Assembly: GCA_964627535.1 (NCBI GenBank)
Contig: CAZVJW010000009.1
Coordinates: forward strand, 34,698 to 98,697
Direction of reading: 5' to 3'
Source: UBA1447 sp964627535
GTDB taxonomy: Bacteria > Bacillota > Clostridia > Oscillospirales > Acutalibacteraceae
DNA: 64,000 bases
In this document: positions 34,302-41,407 of the stretch, piece by piece
Position numbering within the stretch: the stretch's first letter is position 1
Layout: every line of letters begins with the position of its first letter
Notes under the pieces: generated by a model
What the model saw: the letters and a program-made list of their open reading frames with translations, nothing else
The model's database searches: none
What the model was told of the DNA's origin: nothing
Position numbers and translations under genes: made by a program

Positions 34302-34324
34302 TCCGACTCCCGTATCCCGCTCCA
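34302..34324. repeat. attR-like 23-bp direct repeat (displaced tRNA-Gly end)
   Basis: Exact copy of 30334-30356. Only the 3' part of the tRNA is present; no D or anticodon arm precedes it, so it is not a second tRNA. Confidence 0.85.
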
Positions 34325-34325
34325 C

Positions 34326-34351
34326 AAGCGCTCTAATGGGCGCTTTTTTTG
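34326..34351 (+). terminator. Probable original tRNA-Gly terminator
   Basis: AAGCGC (34326-34331) pairs with GCGCTT (34340-34345), followed by TTTTTT. It sits two bases after the displaced tRNA end. Confidence 0.85.
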
Positions 34352-34393
34352 CCGATTTATTGATAAGTCATTTTTATCGCATCAAGCCTTGTT

Positions 34394-34497
34394 ATACTAA
34401 TCCCTCTTTAAATCATAGCTATAAATTCGGCACATAAACCCCATTTTTCAAAGGTTTTTGCTTGATTTCATAGAGGTTTTATAATCGGGATTAGTAT
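34394..34497 (+). mobile_element. TIR element (MITE-like), short subtype, copy 3
   Basis: 104 bp with the same perfect 11-bp ends as copy 2 (ATACTAATCCC / GGGATTAGTAT). Its right end reads into the 3' end of the minus-strand membrane gene and encodes that protein's last 16 residues and TGA. Confidence 0.88.
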
Positions 34498-35281
34498 TAA
34501 CTGCAGCAGCTTTGTTTTTAGCTGTTTGATAAAGAAACGGATATTCATCGTGAAGGTAAAATATGTAGCCTATCCATTCCTGCACCATAGCAGAATAAGC
34601 CCTTAGAAAATCATTTGATAGATGGTCAATGACCGGTTTGGATAAATCTTTCAAATCCCCTCTATTTTGAAGTTCATCGGCTACATGAAAAACCGCCCAA
34701 AGCATGTCGGTAAAAGTATCATGTTCCAGCAAACTCGAGTTTTCAAGCAGGTTTAACAAAAAAGTTTTTTTGTCCGCCATTATCGATTTAAGCGCGTCGA
34801 GCTTTTCCGGTTCCGCATACATATCATATTTCAGTGATTTTATAAGCATCTTTGCCCGGGTTTGGTGCATTTTACCGTTCTCGTTTTCTTTTATAATTTC
34901 AGTAATTTGTGTGTCGCTCCGGTTGAATTCAGCCAATGCTGCCAATATAGCAACCCCTGCTTCGGTAAAAAATGTGCTGATAATCACATTTATCTTTTTG
35001 GTTTTTTTCTGTTTTTCTATGGAACTAAGTATCCTGTCTATAACAAAAGTAACTATCGCAACCTCAACAGGCAGAAACGCAAGATCTTGAAGTGTTAAAA
35101 AGAGCATTTCGTTTGTGCTGTGAAACATAAAATACTGGATTAAGTAGATAACAACCGAAGAAAAGAACAACAAAACAAATAGGATAATATTGTTTTTACG
35201 TTTGTTAATAAAAACCAACCCCCCTCGAATTTTGATATACAAAACATATTGTATAATTTGCAACTTATAAAGTATGCTCAT
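34448..35281 (-). CDS. Membrane-anchored protein of unknown function with element-encoded C-terminus
   Basis: About 277 residues. Two membrane helices near the N-terminus (IILFVLLFFSSVVIYLIQYFMF and LAFLPVEVAIVTFVIDRIL), then a helical cytoplasmic domain. The start is unclear: the ATG at 35281 has no good site, while GAGGGGGG near 35220 points to a TTG or ATT start just before INKRKNN. The last residues NTNPDYKTSMKSSKNL come from the TIR element. No family recognised. Confidence 0.65.
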   Translation of the reverse strand: MSILYKLQIIQYVLYIKIRGGLVFINKRKNNIILFVLLFFSSVVIYLIQYFMFHSTNEMLFLTLQDLAFLPVEVAIVTFVIDRILSSIEKQKKTKKINVIISTFFTEAGVAILAALAEFNRSDTQITEIIKENENGKMHQTRAKMLIKSLKYDMYAEPEKLDALKSIMADKKTFLLNLLENSSLLEHDTFTDMLWAVFHVADELQNRGDLKDLSKPVIDHLSNDFLRAYSAMVQEWIGYIFYLHDEYPFLYQTAKNKAAAVNTNPDYKTSMKSSKNL

Positions 35282-35371
35282 AATACTACTGCATGATTTC
35301 CTTGTCAACGCTGCATATCTGACAGCAAGATTACTATACCGGGATAAATAATTAGGTGAGAGAATAACAAA

Positions 35372-35392
35372 GGGAGCGGAAACCCCGCTCCC
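35372..35392. terminator. GGGAGCGG hairpin downstream of DUF6273 gene
   Basis: GGGAGCGG and CCGCTCCC pair around AAACC. It lies 54 bp past the end of the minus-strand DUF6273 gene and in the gap before the membrane gene. A weak T-tract makes this tentative. Confidence 0.5.
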
Positions 35393-35445
35393 AATTGCTA
35401 TTGTGTGTTAGTCTCGACTTTGGCAAAAGATACGATGATGATAAC

Positions 35446-36384
35446 TTACAGATTTATCCAGAAAGCGGGACGCACGCCGAAGGTGATTTTGCTAACAGTA
35501 CGGCTCCCTTGGTAGTTGCCGTCCATGAGTACAACGCCTGCCGAATCCTGAGAAATACCGGGTGACCGCAGCCACCAGTCGCTATTTCCCAAATATTGCT
35601 CTATATCTGAAACATACAGCCGGTTGTTTTTTGCGAAGTCCGTTCCTTTTGATGTGCACTTTTCATAATCCGTGAAATACCTGTCGGCTTCCTCATAGCT
35701 TAACAGGAATATTTTATCCACTGTTAAGTTTCCTCCGCTTGTTCCGCACACCGGATTGTCGTTGTTTATGACGTTTGTTGTATCAATTTTTATTTGTTCG
35801 CTTGAAGAAAACGCTGTGTTGTAAAAATCCTCGTTGAGCCATTTTCGCAAGGTACAGGTCTCCCATGTAATATCCTTTTTTTCAATATTATATGGTCTGG
35901 CATCCAAAACTTTTTCGGAAATCAATAATGCTTTTCCGATTTTTACATCCAGCACCTTACATGCAATTTTTTCTTTGCCGTTTGCTGTGTTATTATCCTG
36001 CTCATAATTACCAAAATATATTGTGTCCCCGGCTTTAATTGCGGGTGTTTGTGTTGCCTGTGGGTTTGTGGCAACTGTTTTGTCAGTGGTTGCTCCGGCA
36101 ACGGTTGCAGCTTCAAATATTGTAGTCCCTGTTATCCCTGCCGCCTCTGCCGAAACTGCCGCAGCCTCTGCTGAAACCGCTGCTGCCTCTGCTGAAACTG
36201 CTGCTGCCTCTGCCGAAACTGCCGCCGCCTCTGCCGAATCTGCCGCTGTCTCTGCTGCATCTATTGTATAAGCAGTTAAAATAGTTGTTTCATCTGTATT
36301 TGCATCCTTCGCACACCCTGCAAAACCCGAAATTAATACAAACGTTGTGATTAGTATAGAAACAGCTCTTTTCATTGGCGCCAT
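35446..36384 (-). CDS. DUF6273 lipoprotein with Ala-rich heptapeptide repeats
   Basis: 312 residues from the ATG at 36384 (MAPMKRAVSIL), preceded by GCGGGTG. Lipobox SGFAGC (Cys about 24). Residues about 45-85 are an SAEAAAV heptad repeated about five times, probably a helical stalk. The C-terminal DUF6273 domain has the usual TCTLRKWLNEDFYNTAFS and WWLRSPG..VRPAFWINL features, a fold related to formylglycine-generating-enzyme-like surface domains. Likely exported and surface-anchored; ligand unknown. Confidence 0.85.
   Translation of the reverse strand: MAPMKRAVSILITTFVLISGFAGCAKDANTDETTILTAYTIDAAETAADSAEAAAVSAEAAAVSAEAAAVSAEAAAVSAEAAGITGTTIFEAATVAGATTDKTVATNPQATQTPAIKAGDTIYFGNYEQDNNTANGKEKIACKVLDVKIGKALLISEKVLDARPYNIEKKDITWETCTLRKWLNEDFYNTAFSSSEQIKIDTTNVINNDNPVCGTSGGNLTVDKIFLLSYEEADRYFTDYEKCTSKGTDFAKNNRLYVSDIEQYLGNSDWWLRSPGISQDSAGVVLMDGNYQGSRTVSKITFGVRPAFWINL
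36140..36259. repeat. 21-bp minisatellite inside the DUF6273 gene
   Basis: Five near-identical 21-bp units plus a partial one. Unit variation is almost only at third codon positions, so the SAEAAAV heptad is kept. Copy number is probably variable between strains. Confidence 0.85.
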
Positions 36385-36465
36385 CAACAGCACCCGCTTT
36401 CTGTTGTTTATAATGTAACAAGCATAATATGTTGTCATATTATTATATATTGCAATAAACGGCCG

Positions 36466-36828
36466 TCATTTCGATTTTATATGAAAGATTTTTAAAAAGC
36501 GCTTGCTTCTTTGCTCATTTATAAATTCCCGCCGGTCTTTTATGTTCATTTCTTCTGTTTTTCTGTTACTTATCATTTTTTGCTTTATTCTTTCAATTTC
36601 CTGACAAACATATGCAACCGATATTTCGGAAAGATGAGCGTCTTCGGAAGAACATGTTATCTTACTGAATTGTTTATGATTAAAATTGCGAAAATAGTCC
36701 GCAACAAAAACTTTACCGCGTTTCATATCGAAAAACACTTCAACACCCAGGCCATTCATTGCATTATATGCGTTCACAACTCGTGTAATATTCCTTTGCC
36801 CGGGTTCTTTTATTCTGAACTTTTTCAT
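36466..36828 (-). CDS. Small basic protein of unknown function
   Basis: 120 residues from the ATG at 36828, preceded by GGAGG at ideal spacing. Starts MKKFRIKEPGQRNITRVVNAYNAMNGLGVEVFFD and ends in a very basic tail (ERIKQKMISNRKTEEMNIKDRREFINEQRSKRFLKI). It might bind nucleic acid; no family recognised. Confidence 0.7.
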   Translation of the reverse strand: MKKFRIKEPGQRNITRVVNAYNAMNGLGVEVFFDMKRGKVFVADYFRNFNHKQFSKITCSSEDAHLSEISVAYVCQEIERIKQKMISNRKTEEMNIKDRREFINEQRSKRFLKIFHIKSK

Positions 36829-36995
36829 AATTCCTCCACTCCGTTTAAAAAATACAACCAACGGTTCCATAAATAAATTCTTTATTAGTTCTTAACATAT
36901 TTTCTTTATTATACAACAAATTTATAATATAACAATACTTCTTTAAGTTATTTTTTTCGTTCTTTTGCCTTATCTTACATTTTGTAATTTATGAC

Positions 36996-37024
36996 TTGTA
37001 ATCCTTGCTTCATCGCCTTATAAT
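36996..37024 (+). promoter_or_regulatory. Promoter of the 44-residue peptide gene
   Basis: TTGTAA (36996-37001), 17 bp, TATAAT (37019-37024), 37 bp before the start codon. Confidence 0.75.
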
Positions 37025-37060
37025 AAAGCTGATAATTTACATGAAAGTGAGGTGAAAGAA

Positions 37061-37195
37061 ATGGTCGACACGATTATTGGTTTATTTTCAGCACCCTTAA
37101 CATCCATCTATGCTTTGTTTGATTCGCTGCTGCGTATTTTGGGTTCCGGATTATTAACCCCTATTTACAAATTTATTGCCTCAATGTTCGGTTGA
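37061..37195 (+). CDS. 44-residue hydrophobic/amphipathic peptide
   Basis: MVDTIIGLFSAPLTSIYALF then DSLLRILGSGLLTPIYKFIASMFG. GAGGTG lies 6 bp upstream, a consensus-like promoter sits at 36996, and a terminator at 37231, so it is a complete single-gene unit. Nearly all residues are hydrophobic or small, with two possible amphipathic helices broken by GSG. It could be a membrane-active peptide, small membrane protein or type I-like toxin; nothing here decides. Confidence 0.6.
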   Translation: MVDTIIGLFSAPLTSIYALFDSLLRILGSGLLTPIYKFIASMFG

Positions 37196-37230
37196 TGAAT
37201 AAATTAATTACGATTAGATAAAATTTAACA

Positions 37231-37260
37231 AAAAGGGACGGGTTCAGCCGCCCCTTTTCT
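37231..37260 (+). terminator. Terminator after the 44-residue peptide gene
   Basis: AAAAGGGACGG (starting 37231) pairs with CCGCCCCTTTT with one mismatch around GTTCAG, and is followed by T-rich sequence. Confidence 0.8.
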
Positions 37261-37272
37261 GATTTAATTTGT

Positions 37273-37324
37273 ACCCCATGGGTGAATACATTAACCCATG
37301 GGTGAATACATTAACCCATGGGGT
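37273..37324 (+). promoter_or_regulatory. Three CCCATGGG palindromes at exact 20-bp spacing
   Basis: CCCATGGG at 37275-37282, 37295-37302 and 37315-37322, separated by TGAATACATTAA. The block ends 20 bp before a -35 hexamer. Twenty-bp phasing puts all three on one face of the helix, as for cooperative regulator binding. Confidence 0.6.
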
Positions 37325-37344
37325 AACGTGTTCACTTTTTCACC

Positions 37345-37373
37345 TTGAAAATATACGAATTATATGATAACAT
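37345..37373 (+). promoter_or_regulatory. Promoter of the Cys-rich gene and its operon
   Basis: TTGAAA (37345-37350), 17 bp, TAACAT (37368-37373), giving a leader of about 10 nt before the ATG at 37390. Confidence 0.6.
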
Positions 37374-37389
37374 TCTAAAAGGTGATTTT

Positions 37390-37608
37390 ATGAAAAAAAA
37401 GCTGCTGAACGAAAAGATTATATCTCCCGCCTGCGCGCATTGTTTGCACGGCAGGCTTTCACCCGACAAGCTCAGTGTGCTGTGTATTAAAAAAGGCATC
37501 ATGCAGCCTACTTCCTCCTGCCGTAAATTTATGTATGATCCGCTGAAAAGACAGCCGCAACGCCTGCCGCACCTGCCAAAGTTCATTGCGGAAGATTTCG
37601 AAATATAA
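37390..37608 (+). CDS. Small cysteine-rich protein of unknown function
   Basis: 72 residues with CAHCLHG, SVLCIKKG and SSCRKFMYDPLKRQPQRLPHLPKF. The four cysteines could bind a metal. The pattern recalls a small family widespread in Oscillospirales with no assigned role. AAAGGTG precedes the start. Twenty bp upstream of the carboxymuconolactone decarboxylase-like gene, so probably co-transcribed. Confidence 0.75.
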   Translation: MKKKLLNEKIISPACAHCLHGRLSPDKLSVLCIKKGIMQPTSSCRKFMYDPLKRQPQRLPHLPKFIAEDFEI

Positions 37609-37628
37609 AACCAAAGGGGTTAAACCAC

Positions 37629-38141
37629 ATGCCTTATATCTCCATGATTGACTATGAGACCGCTTCCGCTGAAATCCGCACCGCGCATAACGAACACGCG
37701 AAAATCGGGCGGATAACCAACATGAAAAGAACGCTGCTCCACAGCGTTCCTGCTTTTAAAGCACTGATGGAATGGTATACGCTTCGGGACGAGGCGGCAA
37801 AGTTCCTTTCCCCCTTAGATATCAACTTTTTCTGCTATGCTATTTCTGCACAGAATGACTGCCTGATCTGCTCCACTTTTTTTCGCAAAATTTTAAAAGA
37901 TGAGAACATCAACTTTGAGAATTTTACTTTCAGCCCGCTCCAGCAGGTACTGGTGGATTACGGCAGGGCGATGGTGACTGACCCGAAGGGTATCGGCGAT
38001 GAGATTTTTGATAAGCTCAAGCAGTTCTTTAACGAAGAGCAGATTGTGCTACTCACTGCTTTCGGAGCCATTATGATTGCGACCAACCTTATCAACAACA
38101 CCCTCAAAGTGGAACTGGACGGGTATTTGATGGGCTACTGA
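37629..38141 (+). CDS. Carboxymuconolactone decarboxylase/AhpD-like protein
   Basis: 170 residues of the all-helical CMD/AhpD fold. The CxxC dyad is present in QNDCLICSTFFRKIL (near residue 77), which suggests a thiol peroxidase or disulfide reductase rather than a decarboxylase. It follows the Cys-rich gene and precedes an SDR, but a 160-bp repeat lies between it and the SDR. Confidence 0.82.
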   Translation: MPYISMIDYETASAEIRTAHNEHAKIGRITNMKRTLLHSVPAFKALMEWYTLRDEAAKFLSPLDINFFCYAISAQNDCLICSTFFRKILKDENINFENFTFSPLQQVLVDYGRAMVTDPKGIGDEIFDKLKQFFNEEQIVLLTAFGAIMIATNLINNTLKVELDGYLMGY

Positions 38142-38281
38142 TTGTGCGGAAAAGAAGTGGGAGTCGGTTGAAAAGAAGTGGTAAAGATGTGGGAGATGCG
38201 AACTCCAATTGCTTTGCGCGGCAGAACCGCTCTTCTCATGGCGCAGCCATACTTCTCGTGACGAAGTCACACTTATCAATT
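38142..38281. repeat. AGAAGTGG / GTGACGAAGTCAC intergenic repeat, third locus
   Basis: Starts with AAAAGAAGTGG units and ends in CTTCTCGTGACGAAGTCACACTT (38253-38275), almost the same text as 15515-15540. No ORF. Confidence 0.6.
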
Positions 38282-38301
38282 ATTTACACAGGAGGTCAAC
38301 C

Positions 38302-39105
38302 ATGCAGGATTTTTTAAATAAAACAGTGTTCACTACAGGTGCCGCCAAAGGGCAGGGCCGCGGTGTCGCGCTGGCGTTTGCCAAAGAAGGCGCGAATATT
38401 ATCGCCTTTGATTTGGGCGAAAAACTCTGTTACCCCGCCTATAACCGTTCCTGCGGGGATGACTTGTGCAAATTAAAGGCCGAGGTTGAAGCGTTGGGCG
38501 CGCAAATAGAAATTTGCGCCGGTGATGTGAGGCGCGCGGATGATGTTATTGCAGCAATTGGTGCCGGCATCAAGCGTTTCGGAGCGATAGATGTATTGTT
38601 CAACAACGCGGGCATCTGCGCTTACGGGCTTTCCTGGGATCTGACCGAGGACGAATGGGATACGATGATGGACATCAACCTCAAAGGCGCCTGGCTGGTC
38701 AGTAAATATGTTGTGCCGCATATGATTGAAAAGAAAAGCGGCGTTATTATCAACAATTCCTCCGTCGGGGGCCTGCGGGGCATGAACCGGCTGTCGCACT
38801 ATGCCGCGTCCAAATTCGGCATGATCGGGCTGACAAAATCGCAGGCAATCGAGCTCGCACCATACGGCATAAGGGCTGTGAGCATCCATCCGACCGGCGT
38901 GGACACCCCGATGAACGACGGGCTTGCCGAAATGGAAGGCGCGACAGCTATTGAAATCGCCACCCGTTCCGCCGGTAACCTGATTCCGGTGCCATGGATT
39001 GAAGTGGAGGATGTCGCGAATTCCGTGCTGTTCCTCGCCAGCGAAAAGGCAAGGTTTATCACCGGCAGTCAGTTCGTTTTGGACGCCGGATTGTTGACAA
39101 GGTAA
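38302..39105 (+). CDS. SDR family oxidoreductase (mycofactocin/carveol dehydrogenase-like)
   Basis: 267 residues from the ATG at 38302, with AGGAGG 7 bp upstream. GAAKGQGRGVALAFAKEGANIIAFD is the Rossmann start with the GQGR variant seen in mycofactocin-coupled SDRs. NNAG, NNSSVGG and YAASK (catalytic Tyr/Lys) follow, and GSQFVLDAG ends the chain. No mycofactocin genes are nearby, so the cofactor is probably ordinary NAD(P). Confidence 0.9.
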   Translation: MQDFLNKTVFTTGAAKGQGRGVALAFAKEGANIIAFDLGEKLCYPAYNRSCGDDLCKLKAEVEALGAQIEICAGDVRRADDVIAAIGAGIKRFGAIDVLFNNAGICAYGLSWDLTEDEWDTMMDINLKGAWLVSKYVVPHMIEKKSGVIINNSSVGGLRGMNRLSHYAASKFGMIGLTKSQAIELAPYGIRAVSIHPTGVDTPMNDGLAEMEGATAIEIATRSAGNLIPVPWIEVEDVANSVLFLASEKARFITGSQFVLDAGLLTR

Positions 39106-39129
39106 AGTACTTTACATCCAACATTATCA

Positions 39130-39159
39130 ACCCGCTCCTGTTCCGGTGCGGGTTTTTTA
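39130..39159 (+). terminator. Terminator after SDR gene
   Basis: ACCCGC (39130-39135) pairs with GCGGGT (39148-39153), followed by TTTTT. Confidence 0.85.
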
Positions 39160-39254
39160 TATTTTGCTATGATTATTCAGTTTTTTTTGATAAAATATAA
39201 AGCAGCGTTATCGTTGAAAGACAAATTTTCAAATTTGTAAGGAATGATCAACTG

Positions 39255-41246
39255 ATGAATACATTGACAGCTCAATTTTATAAGGCCGGCGAGTTTTACG
39301 GGGGCGGCTTTTTTGAAAACCCGGAGCGCGGCAGATTTTACAGATTCGCGCATGCGCAGAAGGCGTTTTGGGAAAACTTTGCGATGCCCGAATATGACGG
39401 CGGCAATCTGTACCCTTGCCGGCAGCAGTATCCGGAACCGTTAGGCGTTTCCCCCGGCTACTCATATACATTTAATTTATTTGAAAATATATTAATGCAA
39501 AAGAACCCTAAACTCTTGAATGCAATGAAAGCCGAAAAGGACCTGATGCCGATGGTTCGGACCAGACATTCCGTTGGCGGGAATGGCTATGTGCACTCCA
39601 TTCCGAACTATAAGCGAATTCTGAAGGAAGGCCTGAATTCTTATATTAAGCGAATAGAAAAAATCAAGGACAATGATTTGCGTGATGGGCTTCTGGAGGT
39701 TGTTGACGGCATAAAAATATACCGAGACAGATCCTTGAAGTTGCTGGAAAAATCGAACGCGCCGAAAGCTTTGTGCGACGCCTTAAAAAAGGTTCCCTTT
39801 GAACCTGCCGAAACATTGGTTGAAGCGGTAGTCGGGTGGAATTTCATATTTTATATGGATGGATGCGATAACCCAGGCCGGCTTGACGCCGATTTATTTG
39901 AATTTTACAACGGTGAGGACATTACGGCGCTTTTACGGGAATTCTTTATCAATGTCGATAATAACGAGGGCTACTCGAGTGCGTTGGGCCCCGATTGCAA
40001 CCCGCTCACCCTGCAGTGCCTGAAAGCCGTCTGCGGATTAAGACGCCCGACGATGGAACTGCGTATAACGCAGGATACGCCGGAGGAAATTTGGGACGCG
40101 TCGGTTGATTCACTGATGTCAGGCTGCGGACAACCAGCGTTCTACAATGAAAATCTTTACCAATCTTCGCTGGCAGAGCATTTCCCCGATATCCCGAAAG
40201 AGGACTTGTTATGCTTTAACGGCGGTGGATGCACAGAGACCATGCTCGCGGGGATGTCCAATGTCGGGTCGATTGACGCGGGCATCAACGCGGCACTGAT
40301 ATTTTCCGAATTCTTGCCCCAAAACCTTGAAAAGGCTGCGAGCTTTGATGCGTTCTATGAAAAACTTATAGCGCAGATTCAACATGAAACAAAAACCGTG
40401 CTGGATGAGGTTAACATATACCGGAAAAACCGAGCCGGATTAAGACCACAGCCCGTGAGAACACTTTTTGTTGACGACTGCATTGACAATGAGACGGACT
40501 TTAACGCGGGCGGCGCAAGATACGGCTGGAGCATCATTAATATTGCGGGGTTAATCAATGTCATCGATTCCCTGCTGGCTATTAAAGCTCTTGTTTTTGA
40601 GCAGAATGAATACTCCGCTGCCGGGTTCTTAACACTTCTGCAGGCGCAGGATACTGACTTTTTGAGCAGACTTCAGATCTGCCCGTGTTTCGGGGTGGAT
40701 GATGAAAATGCCGACCGTCTTGCCCGTGATTTTACACAGCAAATTTTTGACGGTTTTAAACAAAACACCCCTTATCTGGGCAAAGCATTTTTACCATGTT
40801 CCATTCAGTTTGTCACCTATGCTGATGCGGGCAGAAGAGTCGGCGCCACGCCGGACGGCCGCGCAGCCGGAGAACCGCTGTGCGATTCCATCGGGCCTGT
40901 ACACGGCAAGGATAAAAAGGGTGTAACCGCCCTGCTGAACAGCGCGGCAAAACTGCCGCAAAGCGACGCGCTCGGCACACCGGTGCTGAACCTCAGACTG
41001 CGGAAAGAACATATCAAAGGTTATATCCGCCCGCTTGTTTCGGGTTACTTTAAGCAGGGAGGCATGCAGGTTCAAATCAGCTGCATCAGCAGAGAAGACA
41101 TGCTGGATGCTTTGGAGCATCCCGAAAAACATGAAAACTTAATTGTCCGCATCGGCGGCTATTCGGAATATTTCAACCGGCTTTCCGCCGATTTAAAGGA
41201 AATGGTCATTCAGCGTATGGAACATTATACTAATTCACGATTATAA
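39255..41246 (+). CDS. Glycyl radical enzyme (pyruvate formate-lyase family)
   Basis: 663 residues. The thiyl cysteine is in FNGGGCTETML (Cys 326) and the glycyl radical loop in NLIVRIGGYSEYFNRLSADLKEMVIQR (Gly 635). The chain is shorter than usual for the family (about 750-850). CTE replaces the GCVE of diol dehydratases, so the substrate is not predictable. No activating radical SAM enzyme is in the window. The last six residues YTNSRL and the stop are supplied by a TIR element. Confidence 0.88.
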   Translation: MNTLTAQFYKAGEFYGGGFFENPERGRFYRFAHAQKAFWENFAMPEYDGGNLYPCRQQYPEPLGVSPGYSYTFNLFENILMQKNPKLLNAMKAEKDLMPMVRTRHSVGGNGYVHSIPNYKRILKEGLNSYIKRIEKIKDNDLRDGLLEVVDGIKIYRDRSLKLLEKSNAPKALCDALKKVPFEPAETLVEAVVGWNFIFYMDGCDNPGRLDADLFEFYNGEDITALLREFFINVDNNEGYSSALGPDCNPLTLQCLKAVCGLRRPTMELRITQDTPEEIWDASVDSLMSGCGQPAFYNENLYQSSLAEHFPDIPKEDLLCFNGGGCTETMLAGMSNVGSIDAGINAALIFSEFLPQNLEKAASFDAFYEKLIAQIQHETKTVLDEVNIYRKNRAGLRPQPVRTLFVDDCIDNETDFNAGGARYGWSIINIAGLINVIDSLLAIKALVFEQNEYSAAGFLTLLQAQDTDFLSRLQICPCFGVDDENADRLARDFTQQIFDGFKQNTPYLGKAFLPCSIQFVTYADAGRRVGATPDGRAAGEPLCDSIGPVHGKDKKGVTALLNSAAKLPQSDALGTPVLNLRLRKEHIKGYIRPLVSGYFKQGGMQVQISCISREDMLDALEHPEKHENLIVRIGGYSEYFNRLSADLKEMVIQRMEHYTNSRL

Positions 41247-41360
41247 TACCTCTAAAAAACCAAGCAAAAGCTTTGATTCATACTATTCGCCATTTAATGC
41301 AGAATAGTATTGTGGGGTTTTATGCGGATTTTTAGTTAGGTTTTTATGAGTAATTAGTAT
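41227..41360 (-). mobile_element. TIR element (MITE-like), long subtype, copy 4
   Basis: 134 bp from ATACTAATTC to GTAATTAGTAT, with an internal perfect palindrome ATACTATTC / GAATAGTAT. Very similar to 20888-21022. It starts within the final codons of the glycyl radical enzyme gene and provides the TAA. Confidence 0.88.
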
Positions 41361-41373
41361 TAGGCAAAAAAAG

Positions 41374-41406
41374 AACGGCAACGGGCATACTTGTTGCCGT
41401 TTTTTG
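41374..41406. terminator. Bidirectional terminator between convergent genes
   Basis: AACGGCAAC (41374-41382) pairs with GTTGCCGTT (41393-41401). T-runs occur on both strands, serving the glycyl radical enzyme gene and the minus-strand transporter operon. Confidence 0.88.
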
Positions 41407-41407
41407 T

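Larger units (their letters stand above)
30357..34324. mobile_element. 4-kb genomic island integrated at tRNA-Gly
   Basis: Bounded by the 23-bp tRNA-end repeat and visibly AT-richer than its surroundings. It carries a HEPN protein, a DUF4352 protein and an AbiF-type protein with leader RNA. No integrase is present. TCAACT repeats near both ends (about 30429-30446 and 34196-34214) could be recombinase arm sites (inference). The terminator at 34326 sits right after the displaced tRNA end and is probably the original tRNA terminator, while the island brings its own at 30363. Confidence 0.8.

Noticed and set aside
34302..34324. Possible second tRNA
   Set aside because: Only the 3' 23 bases match tRNA-Gly; no D arm or anticodon arm precedes it. 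It is an attachment-site copy.
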